Positions 7,565-17,090 of a stretch of DNA of 64,000 bases are shown here, piece after piece. The DNA is from Paracoccus maritimus (GTDB lineage Bacteria; Pseudomonadota; Alphaproteobacteria; Rhodobacterales; Rhodobacteraceae). Both the position numbers and the translations under genes were made by a program. Below the pieces are notes generated by a model. The model searched no databases and was not told the origin of the DNA. It was given only the letters and a program-made list of their open reading frames with translations. Every line of letters starts with the position of its first letter. Within the stretch, counting starts at the first letter, position 1. Location of the stretch: NCBI RefSeq assembly GCF_025195095.1, contig NZ_JANAVZ010000005.1, positions 248,001-312,000 of the forward strand, in the 5' to 3' direction.

Positions 7565-9346
7565 TCAGCTGCGATAATCGCGCAGCACCGCGGCGGCGAT
7601 TGAATCGCGGGTCAGGACGCCGATCACATTTTCGGGACGCGGCAGCGTGTTTTCCGGCAGGATCAACAGCGCCTCGTGGTTGCGGTCGGCCATGCTGGTC
7701 ATCGCGTTCTGCAGGAAGCTGCCTTCGCGAGCATATCCGACAGGGCCGATCAGCGGGCCGTGGCGGCGGCTGGGATCTTCGGGATGGACGCGAACGATGC
7801 CGACGATGTTGCGACCCTCCAGCACCACCGCGTATTGTCTTTCCGACCCAAGCTGTGTGTCCACCGTGCCGTGTTCGCCCAACTCGTCGCGTTGAAGCAC
7901 TGCGACCGCGGGCGACATCAGCTCCTTGATCTGACGGATCGAGAACATGTGCGCACGCGTCTCGCGCGGGATGCGATGGCCGCGGCGGGTCAGTTTCAGC
8001 GTGTAGATGTCATCCGGTGACAGGCGCTGCCGCACCCCCAGCGCGACCACAACCGCGATGATCGCCGCGACCGTGATGGTATAGTCTCCGGTCATTTCGA
8101 ACAGCATGATGATCGCGGTCAGGGCGCCGCCGGTCGAGGCGCCGACGATGCATGCCATGCCGATCAGCGCGAAGGTGACCGAGTGAAAGCCCAGATGCGG
8201 AAACATCAGGTCCAGCGTTGCGCCAAACGCACCGCCCAGTGCCGCGCCAAGGAACAGCGACGGCGAAAAGATCCCGCCCGACGCGCCGGCCCCAAGGCTG
8301 ACCGATGTGGCAAGGAATTTCAGCACGAACAGCAGCAGCAAGAATGCGGGGGCGGCCAGTTGACCGGTCAGGATCGCCTCGATCGTGGCGTAGCCGACGC
8401 CCGCCGTATGATATGCCCCGGTGGTTTGCAGCAAGACATACATCAGGACGCCAAGCGACAGCATCCCCGCGGCGTTCTTCAGGTAGGGATTGGCTTTCCA
8501 GTCCTCGAACAGATCCTCGATCCGGTACAGTCCGCGCACGAATCCCGCCGCCGCGACGCCCGTGACCAGCCCGAACAGGATATAAAGCGGCAGCATGTCC
8601 ACCGACAGCGGCACGAAGACATCGGGTCGTTCATGCGAGGCGACCAGAAACGCGGGCGCCAGGCCAAAGGCCAGTCGCCCGACATAGGTGGCGGTGCCGG
8701 TGGCGATGACGACCGGGATCAAGGTCCGCGCGCTGACCTCGGGCAGCATCAGTTCGACCGCGAACAGCACCGCGCCAAGCGGAGTGTTGAAAGTCGCGGC
8801 GATCCCCGCACCCGCGCCGGCGGCGACCAGTGTGATCACCTGCCAGCTGCGCAGGTTGAACCATCCCCCCAGGACCGACCCGATCCCGGACCCGATCTGG
8901 ATGATCGGCCCTTCGCGGCCGACGGAGGCGCCCGAACCGATCGAAAGCGCCGAGGCCAGCGACTTGACGATGACGACCTGCGGGCGGATGCGGCCATTGC
9001 GGTAATAGATCGCGTCCATCACCTCGGGAACCCCATGTCCCTTGGCCTCGGGGGCATAGCGCCGCACCAGCCACAGCACGATCGCGCCGCCGATCACCGG
9101 CGCAAGGATGACCAATGGTCCGAAAGGCGCCGGCTCGGTCGCGATATTCGCGTCGTATTCGAACGAGAATTCGCCCAGAAAGAACAGGTTATGAATAAGC
9201 GATATCAGATAGCGCAACAGGATCGCGCCGAACCCCGTGACGATGCCAATGCCGATCGCCAGAAATGAAAGCTGGATCAGCGAGACCCGGCGATTGTCTG
9301 GTTCGGCTTCGATTCTGGCCTGATCTTGGGTCGAGATATCAGTCAT
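7565..9346 (-). CDS. CLC-family chloride channel/transporter with C-terminal CBS pair
   Basis: CLC-type anion protein of 593 residues with about ten hydrophobic re-entrant or membrane segments. The selectivity-filter motifs are GSGAS (residues 137-141), GREGP with the gating glutamate E145, and GGIFSP. The segment after FNTPLGAVLF reads AVELM: the external glutamate E198 is kept, but the next position, which is the proton-pathway glutamate in H+/Cl- exchangers such as E. coli ClcA, is L199. The cytoplasmic tail (from about residue 470) contains two divergent CBS-like repeats (KELMSPAVAVLQRDE and ...ENVIGVLTRDSIAAAVL). It probably moves chloride across the inner membrane; channel versus transporter cannot be settled. 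It stands alone, converging on cobT. Confidence 0.9.
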   Translation of the reverse strand: MTDISTQDQARIEAEPDNRRVSLIQLSFLAIGIGIVTGFGAILLRYLISLIHNLFFLGEFSFEYDANIATEPAPFGPLVILAPVIGGAIVLWLVRRYAPEAKGHGVPEVMDAIYYRNGRIRPQVVIVKSLASALSIGSGASVGREGPIIQIGSGIGSVLGGWFNLRSWQVITLVAAGAGAGIAATFNTPLGAVLFAVELMLPEVSARTLIPVVIATGTATYVGRLAFGLAPAFLVASHERPDVFVPLSVDMLPLYILFGLVTGVAAAGFVRGLYRIEDLFEDWKANPYLKNAAGMLSLGVLMYVLLQTTGAYHTAGVGYATIEAILTGQLAAPAFLLLLFVLKFLATSVSLGAGASGGIFSPSLFLGAALGGAFGATLDLMFPHLGFHSVTFALIGMACIVGASTGGALTAIIMLFEMTGDYTITVAAIIAVVVALGVRQRLSPDDIYTLKLTRRGHRIPRETRAHMFSIRQIKELMSPAVAVLQRDELGEHGTVDTQLGSERQYAVVLEGRNIVGIVRVHPEDPSRRHGPLIGPVGYAREGSFLQNAMTSMADRNHEALLILPENTLPRPENVIGVLTRDSIAAAVLRDYRS

Positions 9347-9508
9347 TGGCTCTTGCGCGGCGGTTGTGGCCGATGAAGGCGGCCTCTAATCAAGACTGCC
9401 GGGACGTGACTGGCCGGCGTGTCGTATTCCGTGCTAAGCCTTTGTTCGCCCGGATGCAAACCGGTAAGCCCGTGTCAACGCCAGCCGGAAATCTTGAAGG
9501 ACAGAAGA

Positions 9509-10069
9509 ATGGCCGCAATCAGAATCAGGCGAATTCAAGGTCTCAGCCGTGGTGAACGGATTGCGGTCGGGATCGCACTGATAGCGATTGCCGCCTATTT
9601 TCTTTTGCTGCGGCATCTGGACGGCAGGGCCGAAATCTATTTCAGGGATCTGCGCGAAAACGACCCCGCGACCTACCTGACCAATCTGCGCGAGGCGCAG
9701 GGATTTGAGACATATCTGGCAGAGTATGCGGTATTGGAGGGCTTCGATGAATTCCGGCCGCAGACGCCGGGATTCCTTGTCGGACGCTGGACGATGCGAG
9801 AATCGCCGCTGCGCCTGACACCGGGGCAGGGGCCGGACGTCTGCAGCGATCCGGCCGTGTTCGAATACGGGCTTTACATGAGCCCCGAGGCGGCACAGAC
9901 CTCGACCCCCGTCCAATACCGGCTGCAAGGTACGGACGTTCTGATGCGCGATTATTCGGATCGGATCTATCCGATCAGCCTGATCGCCTACGGGGCGCAG
10001 CTGGATCACCTGGAATTCACTCCGCCAGGGCGCGAGGCACCTGTTTACGCCTATCTCTGCGGTCGCTGA
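9509..10069 (+). CDS. hypothetical single-pass membrane protein
   Basis: Unrecognised protein of 186 residues from the ATG at 9509 (MAAIRIRRIQGLSRGERIAV), preceded by an AGGACAGAAG ribosome-binding region. One membrane helix near residues 18-36 (IAVGIALIAIAAYFLLL) puts most of the chain outside the cytoplasm. The soluble part has a single pair of cysteines (VCSDPAVF and YLCGR near the C-terminus) that could form a disulfide. It sits between the divergent CLC gene and the GT8/epimerase pair, converging on the latter with a 10-base gap. No function is proposed. Confidence 0.75.
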   Translation: MAAIRIRRIQGLSRGERIAVGIALIAIAAYFLLLRHLDGRAEIYFRDLRENDPATYLTNLREAQGFETYLAEYAVLEGFDEFRPQTPGFLVGRWTMRESPLRLTPGQGPDVCSDPAVFEYGLYMSPEAAQTSTPVQYRLQGTDVLMRDYSDRIYPISLIAYGAQLDHLEFTPPGREAPVYAYLCGR

Positions 10070-10079
10070 GCGGCAGCGC

Positions 10080-10901
10080 TCAGGTTAGGGCTGGCCGCAA
10101 CATCACCGGCAGGTCGGTGTGCAGACGCGCCATGCCACCGGGGCGCCATCCCATTCCGATCAGCGCGTCGCAAAGCAGTGGCCGCACCTGCTGCGCCTCG
10201 GCGCGGCAAGGTGGCGAATGGTGACTGCCCGACAGGCGGCGCACCGCGTCCAGAAGGTCGTGCCTGTCAAGGATCAGGTCGGATGCGTTCACGGTAGTCG
10301 GTGGTGCGTCATGTTCCAATAACAGCAGCAACGCCTGGGCCAGATCATCGCCATGCAGTTCGGTGCCCACCCTCGGGGCAACGCGTTGTCCTGACAGGTA
10401 GTCGCGGAACAGGCCCAGCCACTTGTGATGTGGGCCGGGGCCGTAGATCCCGGTCGCACGGATCGAGGTGCCGGAAAGTCCAAGCGCGGCAAGATGTTCT
10501 TCGGCCCGCGCCTTGATTTCCCCGTAGAGATTGGCGGGGCTGGCGGGCAGGTCGTCGGTCAGCGCTGTTCCGGCCGGGTGCCCGTCATGGACGGCACGCG
10601 AGGACAGGAACAGGATGCGGGCCACGCCCGCCTCTGCTGCGGCGTCGAAGAGCCTGATCGTGCCATGAAGGTTGTCGCGCTGAAATTCCACCGGGTCGTC
10701 GCCCTCGCCCCCGCGATAGCGCCCCGGACGGTGGGCGAACGCACAATGGATCAGCGCGTCGTGACCGGCCAGGTCTGGCGCATCGCCAAGCACGAAACCG
10801 GTCCGCCGGTCCAATGTGGTGACGTGATGCCCGGCGCCGCGCATCGCATCAAGAATGAAGCCGCCGACAATTCCGTTGGCCCCTGTCAATGCGATCCGCA
10901 T
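10080..10901 (-). CDS. NAD-dependent epimerase/dehydratase (extended SDR)
   Basis: Extended short-chain dehydrogenase of 273 residues. The Rossmann motif TGANGIVGG is at residues 7-15, the family serine block is ILFLSSRAVHDG, and the catalytic YGEIK is in the expected YxxxK position. These enzymes epimerise or dehydrate nucleotide sugars, or act on related substrates. The start codon overlaps the stop codon of the upstream GT8 glycosyltransferase by one base (TGATG), so the two are translated together and may act in one sugar-modification route. The substrate is not known. Confidence 0.88.
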   Translation of the reverse strand: MRIALTGANGIVGGFILDAMRGAGHHVTTLDRRTGFVLGDAPDLAGHDALIHCAFAHRPGRYRGGEGDDPVEFQRDNLHGTIRLFDAAAEAGVARILFLSSRAVHDGHPAGTALTDDLPASPANLYGEIKARAEEHLAALGLSGTSIRATGIYGPGPHHKWLGLFRDYLSGQRVAPRVGTELHGDDLAQALLLLLEHDAPPTTVNASDLILDRHDLLDAVRRLSGSHHSPPCRAEAQQVRPLLCDALIGMGWRPGGMARLHTDLPVMLRPALT

Positions 10902-11794
10902 CAGGCGGCAGGGCGAACCTGAGCGGCAAGGTCCGGCATCTGATGACCGGCCGCAATCGCACGCCAGAGATCGATCAGCGGCTTCAGCAACGGCACTTTG
11001 TCATGATCCTGCCATGGTTTTTCGTATTGAAAATGCAGGATTCGGATGTCTTCCCAACTCCACAATTCTGGCATGTTGAACCACACATATTGCAGCATGT
11101 TGTGATGGATCGACAGGCCCTGCCAATCCTGGAAATAGTCCTGCAGGAAACTTTGATCGGTGCGCCGCCAGAACACGCCGGGCCGATCCAGCCGCGCCAA
11201 CATCTCGTCATAGGTCCGCGGGTCCGGCCGCGCCGTGAAGACACCGGAATTCATCCGGTGAAAGCCGTCCAGACCGTCATAGACATTGGGCGCGGCGCAG
11301 AATTCGGGCATCTCGAACAACTTGTCCACCGGGCGCAGCACCACCGCGTCCGCGTCAATGAATACGCAGCGGTCATAGTCCAGCTGCCACAGCCGCAGCT
11401 TCACGAAATTGTCCAGAGGAGTATGAAAATCGGGTTTCCCGCCCCGCGTGAATGCAGCGCGCTTGTGCAGTGCATCACGCGCATGCGTCCGGTCGAACGC
11501 CTCTGACGTCGGCAAGAGATCGGCGGCGATCAGCCTTGCACCAAGTGCGCGCAGCCGGGAAAGATGCGCGGCATTCAGCCCCCGATGCATCACGACCAGA
11601 TCGGCTTTGCTGCCGGTCAGCCGAAGTGAGCGCAGCAGAGCCTCGGCGCCGGGCAAATAGTCAGGATTGCTGACCAGCGTGACATAGGCATGATCGGCCA
11701 AGGCCGAAGTTTCGGCGCTCAGCCCTTCCGAAGGCGATACGCGCCTGAGTGTCGAAGCCTTTTGGTGCGGCGGCGAGATCCAGGTCGTGTTCAT
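10901..11794 (-). CDS. glycosyltransferase family 8 (glycogenin-like)
   Basis: Predicted sugar transferase of about 297 residues. Residues 33-65 (HAYVTLVSNPDYLPGAEALLRS) match the GT8 start, the metal/nucleotide-sugar site is FIDADAVVL, and later blocks FHRMNSGVF and DQSFLQDYF are typical of GT8 and glycogenin-like enzymes, including eukaryote-type galactinol synthases. The C-terminal ILHFQYEKPW matches the family HF.G.KPW motif. Residues 1-30 precede the family domain and the true start could lie downstream. It is co-translated with the epimerase that follows. The acceptor is unknown. Confidence 0.85.
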   Translation of the reverse strand: MNTTWISPPHQKASTLRRVSPSEGLSAETSALADHAYVTLVSNPDYLPGAEALLRSLRLTGSKADLVVMHRGLNAAHLSRLRALGARLIAADLLPTSEAFDRTHARDALHKRAAFTRGGKPDFHTPLDNFVKLRLWQLDYDRCVFIDADAVVLRPVDKLFEMPEFCAAPNVYDGLDGFHRMNSGVFTARPDPRTYDEMLARLDRPGVFWRRTDQSFLQDYFQDWQGLSIHHNMLQYVWFNMPELWSWEDIRILHFQYEKPWQDHDKVPLLKPLIDLWRAIAAGHQMPDLAAQVRPAA

Positions 11795-11900
11795 AACTTT
11801 CAGCGTCCTGCCTTCTGAACTGCGGAACGGGGTCAGCGGTCGGTTCAGCCGCCACGCTATGGCGATTTCGTGAACCGTTCATGACAGAACGCGCAAGGGT

Positions 11901-11928
11901 TTGCCAAGGTTCAATTCGGCGCTAACGT
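11901..11928 (+). promoter_or_regulatory. candidate promoter of the D-lactate dehydrogenase-type gene
   Basis: TTGCCA (11901-11906), a 16-base spacer, and TAACGT (11923-11928), 26 bases before the ATG. Good -35, weak -10. Confidence 0.35.
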
Positions 11929-11953
11929 GCTGAACACAAGCGGAGGATTGCCG

Positions 11954-13333
11954 ATGACACTGCCCGATGAAGCTGCCATGCGGCTTGAAGCCTTGCTGGG
12001 CTCGCGCCTGTCGCGCGGCGCCGCAGACCGTGATCACCATGCCCTGTCGGAAAGCTTCCATCGCGCGCCGCCGCCCGACGCGGTCGCGTGGCCCGAGTCC
12101 GCAGAAGATGTGGCCGAGATCGTTCGGATCTGTGCTGCGGCGCGGGTGCCGGTGATCCCGTGGGGCACCGGCACGTCTCTTGAAGGACATGCATTGGCGA
12201 CGCAGGGTGGTGTCACGGTTGATCTGTCCCGGATGGACAAGGTGGTGGATATTCGCGCCGAGGACATGCAGGCCAGCGTTCAGCCAGGTGTCACGCGCGA
12301 AGCGCTGAATACGGAACTGCGCGCGACCGGGCTGTTCTTCCCCGTCGATCCCGGCGCCAATGCCAGCCTGGGTGGCATGGCCTCGACACGGGCCAGCGGT
12401 ACCACCGCTGTCCGCTATGGGACCATGCGCGATAACGTGCTGGGCTTGCAGGTCGTGCTGGCGGATGGGCGCATCATCCGCACCGGCAGCCGCGCCGCGA
12501 AATCCAGCGCGGGCTATGATCTGACGGGGCTTTTCGTCGGCGCGGAAGGGACGCTGGGAATCGTCACCGAACTGACCCTGCGCCTTCATGGTCAACCCGA
12601 ACAGGTCGCCGCTGCCGTCTGTTCATTCGACAGTCTGGAACACGCGGTCGAATGCGTCAGCGCGACGATCCAGTCGGGCATCCCGATGGCACGGATCGAA
12701 TTCGTCGATGCGCTGACCGCGCGGGCCTTCAATCTGCACTCGGGCAGCAACATGCCCGAAACCCCGCATTTGATGGTGGAATTCAACGGCTCTCCCGGCG
12801 CGGTGCGCGAGGATGCGCAGATGTTCGGAGAGATCGCGGCAGAGTTCGGTGCACAAGGGTTCGACTGGGCCACCACGGCCGAAGATCGCGCGCGGTTGTG
12901 GCGGATGCGGCACGGGGCCTATCATGCCTGTCTTGCGCTGCGTCCAGGGGCGACCGGGGTCGTGACCGATGTGTGCGTGCCGATGTCGCATTTGCCCGCA
13001 GCGGTCGCGGCGGCGGCCAAGGATATCCGCGATTCGGGCCTGATCGGGCCCATCGTGGGGCATGTCGGCGATGGAAACTTCCATTCGCAGATTCTGGTCG
13101 ATCCCGGAAGCGAGGCCGAGATCGCTACAGCCAAGGCAATCGCCGTGCGGATGGCAGAACGTGCCTTGCAGGTCGGCGGCACGATCACCGGCGAACACGG
13201 TGTGGGCATCGGCAAGCGCGGCATGATGGCAGCTGAACATGGCGATGCCTGGCAGGTGATGGGCACGATCAAGGCGGCGCTTGATCCGCAGAACATCATG
13301 AACCCCGGCAAGCTTGTGCCGGACCGGAACTGA
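11954..13333 (+). CDS. FAD-linked oxidase, D-lactate dehydrogenase (cytochrome) type
   Basis: Flavoprotein of 459 residues in the D-lactate dehydrogenase / glycolate oxidase GlcD family. The start ATG (MTLPDEAAMRLEALLG) follows CGGAGGATTGCCG. The N-terminal FAD-binding (PCMH) domain has VIPWGTGTSLEGHALA, DPGANASLGGMASTRASGT and AEGTLGIVTELTLRL. The C-terminal FAD-oxidase domain has VGHVGDGNFHSQIL, GEHGVGIGKRG and the tail PQNIMNPGKLVP. It most likely oxidises D-lactate (or another 2-hydroxy acid) and passes electrons to cytochrome c or quinone. glcE/glcF-like partners are absent, which favours the single-subunit D-lactate dehydrogenase. Confidence 0.9.
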   Translation: MTLPDEAAMRLEALLGSRLSRGAADRDHHALSESFHRAPPPDAVAWPESAEDVAEIVRICAAARVPVIPWGTGTSLEGHALATQGGVTVDLSRMDKVVDIRAEDMQASVQPGVTREALNTELRATGLFFPVDPGANASLGGMASTRASGTTAVRYGTMRDNVLGLQVVLADGRIIRTGSRAAKSSAGYDLTGLFVGAEGTLGIVTELTLRLHGQPEQVAAAVCSFDSLEHAVECVSATIQSGIPMARIEFVDALTARAFNLHSGSNMPETPHLMVEFNGSPGAVREDAQMFGEIAAEFGAQGFDWATTAEDRARLWRMRHGAYHACLALRPGATGVVTDVCVPMSHLPAAVAAAAKDIRDSGLIGPIVGHVGDGNFHSQILVDPGSEAEIATAKAIAVRMAERALQVGGTITGEHGVGIGKRGMMAAEHGDAWQVMGTIKAALDPQNIMNPGKLVPDRN

Positions 13334-13382
13334 CGCGCGTCCCGCAGGTTGGGTGTCGGACCTGACCGAAAAGGAGACGCGA

Positions 13383-13661
13383 ATGTCTTTCAACGACAAC
13401 GACCCCGAACGTTCCGCCCGCAACCATCGCCCCGCGATCATCGGTATCGTCGTGGCCTTGGTAGTGGCGGCAATCGCGTATTTCGCCTTCATGCCTGGGA
13501 CGGACGAGCAGAATGAGGGCATTGCGACCACCCCGCCCCCGGCCGAGACGACAACGACGGACGCCGAGGGTAACGAAGGCGGTTCCACCCCGGACATCGC
13601 GCCAGACAGCGCCGCGCCCGTCACGCCCGATGGCGAGGCCGCCGAGACCAGCGAGAACTGA
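13383..13661 (+). CDS. small single-pass membrane protein with acidic, low-complexity tail
   Basis: Protein of 92 residues from the ATG at 13383, preceded by AAAAGGAGACGCGA. A short charged N-terminus is followed by one membrane helix (residues 18-38, IIGIVVALVVAAIAYFAF). The rest is a P/T/A/E-rich tail with no fold visible. It is 49 bases after the D-lactate dehydrogenase gene and may be co-transcribed. Function unknown; similar small proteins occur widely in Rhodobacteraceae, from general knowledge. Confidence 0.72.
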   Translation: MSFNDNDPERSARNHRPAIIGIVVALVVAAIAYFAFMPGTDEQNEGIATTPPPAETTTTDAEGNEGGSTPDIAPDSAAPVTPDGEAAETSEN

Positions 13662-13798
13662 GATCTTCCCTGCAACTGCCCGGCGGTTGACATGAAGTTG
13701 ACCATCACCGGGCGGTGACTTTCTGTCACGGCTTTGCGATAAGCAACAAAAAGCGGTGACCGGAATGGCACCTATACCGGGCAGAAAAGAGGGCAGGG

Positions 13799-14593
13799 AT
13801 GCGCCACCTAACGAAGATTGTTCTGGGGCTGATGCTGGTGTTTGCGGTCGCCTGTTCCAGAACACCGCCCGGCGGTGGCCGGGGCAACGCCGTCTATGTC
13901 GGCGGAACCGTGCCGCAGTTGGGCGACAGCCGACCGCATGAATGGCGCAACGGGCACCCCTATAATCACCACGTCCACGGGATCGACATATCGCGCTGGC
14001 AGGGCGAAATCGACTGGGGCCGCGTGCGCGGCGCGGGCATCAGCTTTGCCTTCATTAAGGCGACGGAGGGTGGCGACCACAGCGATCCGTCGTTCCAGCG
14101 CTACTGGCGCGAGGCTGCGGCGGCGCGGGTCCCGCGCGGAGCTTATCATTACTACTATTTCTGCCGCACCGGCGCCGAACAGGCGCGCTGGTTCATCCGC
14201 AATGTCCCGCGCGAACGTGGATCGCTGCCGCCGGTGCTGGATCTGGAATGGACCGACTCGAAGACCTGCCCACGCCGTCCCGGTCCGGCAGAGGTCAAGC
14301 GCGAGGCGAATGCGTTTCTTGATATCGTGGGCCGTCACTATGGACAGCGCCCGATCATCTATACGACAGTCGATTTCTACCGCGAGAATCGCCTGGGCGA
14401 CATGCGCGCGGAATTCTGGCTGCGTTCGGTCGCGGACCATCCGCGCATGACTTACCCGGGACAGCGTTGGGCGTTCTGGCAATATACCGGCACCGGCACC
14501 GTTCCGGGCATTCAGGGCGATGTCGATCTGAACGCGTTTGCCGGCAGTTCTTCGGATTGGGCAAGATGGCTGTCGACGCGCCTGACGAGGTAA
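13799..14593 (+). CDS. GH25 family lysozyme, exported
   Basis: Glycoside hydrolase family 25 muramidase, 264 residues, cutting N-acetylmuramic acid linkages of peptidoglycan. A hydrophobic leader (residues 1-18) ends in AVAC, a weak lipobox, so it may be a lipoprotein or simply periplasmic. The catalytic domain begins at HGIDISRWQGEIDW (about residue 60), has the DLEW active-site strand (PPVLDLEW, with catalytic Asp/Glu), and ends WAFWQYTGTGTVPGIQGDVD, all family hallmarks. No holin or phage genes are near, so this looks like a housekeeping wall enzyme and not a prophage lysin. Its 3' end overlaps the CPBP gene by 28 bases. Confidence 0.92.
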   Translation: MRHLTKIVLGLMLVFAVACSRTPPGGGRGNAVYVGGTVPQLGDSRPHEWRNGHPYNHHVHGIDISRWQGEIDWGRVRGAGISFAFIKATEGGDHSDPSFQRYWREAAAARVPRGAYHYYYFCRTGAEQARWFIRNVPRERGSLPPVLDLEWTDSKTCPRRPGPAEVKREANAFLDIVGRHYGQRPIIYTTVDFYRENRLGDMRAEFWLRSVADHPRMTYPGQRWAFWQYTGTGTVPGIQGDVDLNAFAGSSSDWARWLSTRLTR

Positions 14594-15225
14594 GATCACG
14601 CTCGTGGCTGGCGATCGAGTTTGCGGCGCTTTATCTTGGGGCGCCGCTTGCGATCGCATTGCTACTGCCGCCCGACAGGCTGTTCACGGCACTGTTCATG
14701 TTCAGCGTCGTCGGTCTGATCCTGCTGTGGCGCACTGGCGGTTTCGATTGGCGCAGCCTGATCCGTGGCCACCGCATACCTTGGCTAGAGGTGCTGGGGA
14801 TTGCGGTGGCGACACTGGCTTCGGGATCGCTGATCCTGTGGTTCTCGCGCCCGGATGCGCTGTTCGCGATGGCGCGCGCCCGACCCGATTTCATGCTTCT
14901 GATCTGGTGCTTTTATCCGTTCCTGTCGGCATTGCCGCAGGAACTGATCTTCAGGCCGCTGTTCTTTCATCGTTATGGCGGGCTTCTGCCGGCGGGCAAG
15001 GCAGCGATCGCCGCAAATGCTGCGATCTTTTCCTTTGCGCATCTGATGTACTGGTCCTGGGTCGTCGCCGTCCTGACCTTCGCGGGGGGCTGGATTTTTG
15101 CGCGCGCGTATCTGCGTCACGGGTTTCCGGCTGCATGGCTGCTGCATGCCGTCGCCGGCAACATCCTGTTTGCCGTGGGCATGGGGTACTATTTCTACAG
15201 CGGCAACGTGGTGCGGCCGTTCTGA
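14566..15225 (+). CDS. CPBP family intramembrane metalloprotease
   Basis: Membrane-embedded CAAX/bacteriocin-processing (CPBP, Abi) family protein, about 219 residues from ATG 14566 (MAVDAPDEVRSRSWLAIEF), starting inside the lysozyme gene's last codons. Six or so hydrophobic segments. The active-site motifs are PQELIFRPLF (the usual EExxxR, with Gln replacing the first Glu), SFAHLMYW (FxxxH/HxxxW) and LLHAVAGN (HxxxN). Substrates of this family are mostly unknown. The overlap with the lysozyme gene suggests co-expression. Confidence 0.87.
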   Translation: MAVDAPDEVRSRSWLAIEFAALYLGAPLAIALLLPPDRLFTALFMFSVVGLILLWRTGGFDWRSLIRGHRIPWLEVLGIAVATLASGSLILWFSRPDALFAMARARPDFMLLIWCFYPFLSALPQELIFRPLFFHRYGGLLPAGKAAIAANAAIFSFAHLMYWSWVVAVLTFAGGWIFARAYLRHGFPAAWLLHAVAGNILFAVGMGYYFYSGNVVRPF

Positions 15226-15285
15226 CCGGTTGACTTCCCGCCTGTCGCGCTGTTGATGCGGGGGCTGAACAAGTGGGGACCGATC

Positions 15286-17061
15286 ATGCACGCCTATCGC
15301 AGCCATACCTGCGCCGATCTGACCGCCAAAGATGCCGGGGAAACCGTCCGTCTGTCGGGCTGGGTTCACCGCGTCAGGGATCATGGGGGCGTGCTGTTCG
15401 TCGATCTGCGTGACCATTACGGCATGACGCAGGTGCTGGCCGACAGTGACAGCCCGGCCTTCGCCGCGATGGAACGTCTGCGCGCCGAAACCGTGATCCG
15501 CGTCGATGGCCGTGTGAAGCTGCGCGATGCGTCGTTGATCAACCCCAAGCTGCCCACCGGCGAGATCGAGGTCTATGCGACCGATATCGAGGTTCTGGGT
15601 GCGGCCGACGACCTGCCGCTGCCGGTCTTCGGCGAACTGGATTATCCCGAGGAAACTCGGCTGGCCTATCGCTTTCTGGATCTGCGGCGTGAAACGCTGC
15701 ACAACAACATCATGCTGCGCAGCCATGTCGTGCGCTCGCTGCGCAATCGTATGTGGGATCAGGGCTTTACCGAATTCCAGACCCCGATCATCACCGCGTC
15801 CAGCCCCGAAGGTGCGCGCGATTTTCTGGTGCCCTCGCGCCTGCATCCGGGCAAGTTCTATGCACTGCCGCAGGCGCCGCAGCAGTTCAAGCAGCTGATC
15901 ATGGTCGCTGGTTTCGACAAGTATTTCCAGATCGCGCCCTGCTTTCGTGACGAAGACCCGCGCGCCGACCGCAGCCCGACGGATTTCTACCAGCTGGACC
16001 TCGAAATGTCCTTCGTGGACCAGGAAGACGTCTTTGCCGCGATCCAGCCGGTCGTGCAGGGGCTGTTCGAGGAATTCGGCGGTGGCCGCGCCGTCGATGC
16101 CGATTGGCCGCGCATTCCCTATGCCGAGGCGATGCTGAAATACGGCAGCGACAAGCCGGATCTGCGCAACCCGATCGAGATGCAGGTCGTCAGCGATCAT
16201 TTCCGCGGTTCGGGCTTCGCGATCTTCGCCAAACTGCTGGAACAGGACGGCACCGAAGTTCGCGCGATCCCCGCACCGACCGGCGGCAGCCGCAAGTTCG
16301 CCGATCGCATGAACGCCTTTGCCCAACAGCAGGGCCTGCCGGGCATGGGCTACATCTTCTGGCGCAAGGGAGAGAATGGCGAGACCGAGGCCGCAGGCCC
16401 GATCGCCAAGAATATCGGCCCCGAACGCACCGAGGCGATCCGCCAGCAACTTGGTCTGGGCGAAGGCGATGCGGCCTTCTTCCTGGGCGGCAAGCCCGAA
16501 AGTTTCGAGGGCGTCGCGGGCCGCGCGCGGAACGAGATCGGCCGCGAACTGGGCCTCACGGATGAAAACCAGTTCAAGTTCGCCTGGATTGTCGATTTCC
16601 CGATGTACGAGAAGGACGACGAGGGCAAGATCGACTTTAGCCACAACCCGTTCTCGATGCCGCAGGGCGGGATGGACGCGCTGAATGGCGATCCGCTGAA
16701 GGTGCTGGGCTATCAGTACGATCTGGCCTGCAACGGCTATGAACTGATCAGCGGGGCGATCAGGAACCACAAGCCCGAGATCATGTTCAAGGCGTTCGAG
16801 CTGGCGGGCTATCCCGCGTCGGAAGTCGAGAAGCGATTTGGCGGAATGGTCAAGGCGTTCAAGTACGGTGCGCCCCCGCACGGCGGTTGTGCCGCGGGGA
16901 TCGACCGGATCGTGATGCTGCTGGCCGATGAACAGAACATCCGCGAAGTCATCATGTTCCCGATGAACCAGCGGGCCGAGGATCTGATGATGGGCGCCCC
17001 GTCCGAACCCAGCAACGAGCAACTGCGCGAGTTGCGGCTGCGGGTCTTGCCAAAAGAGTGA
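15286..17061 (+). CDS. aspS: aspartyl-tRNA synthetase (probably non-discriminating Asp/Asn)
   Basis: Class II aminoacyl-tRNA synthetase, 591 residues from ATG 15286 ([16 protein letters not shown]). The N-terminal OB fold binds the anticodon ([19 protein letters not shown]). Motif 2 is [19 protein letters not shown], the bacterial insertion (GAD) domain spans about residues 290-420, and motif 3 is [14 protein letters not shown]. The histidine in RDHGG corresponds to His31 of the Pseudomonas-type non-discriminating enzyme, while E. coli-type discriminating enzymes have Leu there. By that rule it would charge both tRNA-Asp and tRNA-Asn, with GatCAB correcting Asp-tRNA-Asn. Confidence 0.97.
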   Translation: MHAYRSHTCADLTAKDAGETVRLSGWVHRVRDHGGVLFVDLRDHYGMTQVLADSDSPAFAAMERLRAETVIRVDGRVKLRDASLINPKLPTGEIEVYATDIEVLGAADDLPLPVFGELDYPEETRLAYRFLDLRRETLHNNIMLRSHVVRSLRNRMWDQGFTEFQTPIITASSPEGARDFLVPSRLHPGKFYALPQAPQQFKQLIMVAGFDKYFQIAPCFRDEDPRADRSPTDFYQLDLEMSFVDQEDVFAAIQPVVQGLFEEFGGGRAVDADWPRIPYAEAMLKYGSDKPDLRNPIEMQVVSDHFRGSGFAIFAKLLEQDGTEVRAIPAPTGGSRKFADRMNAFAQQQGLPGMGYIFWRKGENGETEAAGPIAKNIGPERTEAIRQQLGLGEGDAAFFLGGKPESFEGVAGRARNEIGRELGLTDENQFKFAWIVDFPMYEKDDEGKIDFSHNPFSMPQGGMDALNGDPLKVLGYQYDLACNGYELISGAIRNHKPEIMFKAFELAGYPASEVEKRFGGMVKAFKYGAPPHGGCAAGIDRIVMLLADEQNIREVIMFPMNQRAEDLMMGAPSEPSNEQLRELRLRVLPKE

Positions 17062-17090
17062 TCTGACATCCGATCTCGGATCATGCGATA

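Noticed and set aside
13799-14593. GH25 lysozyme as a prophage remnant
   Set aside because: No holin, integrase, capsid or tail genes nearby; the leader peptide and neighbours fit a housekeeping cell-wall enzyme.
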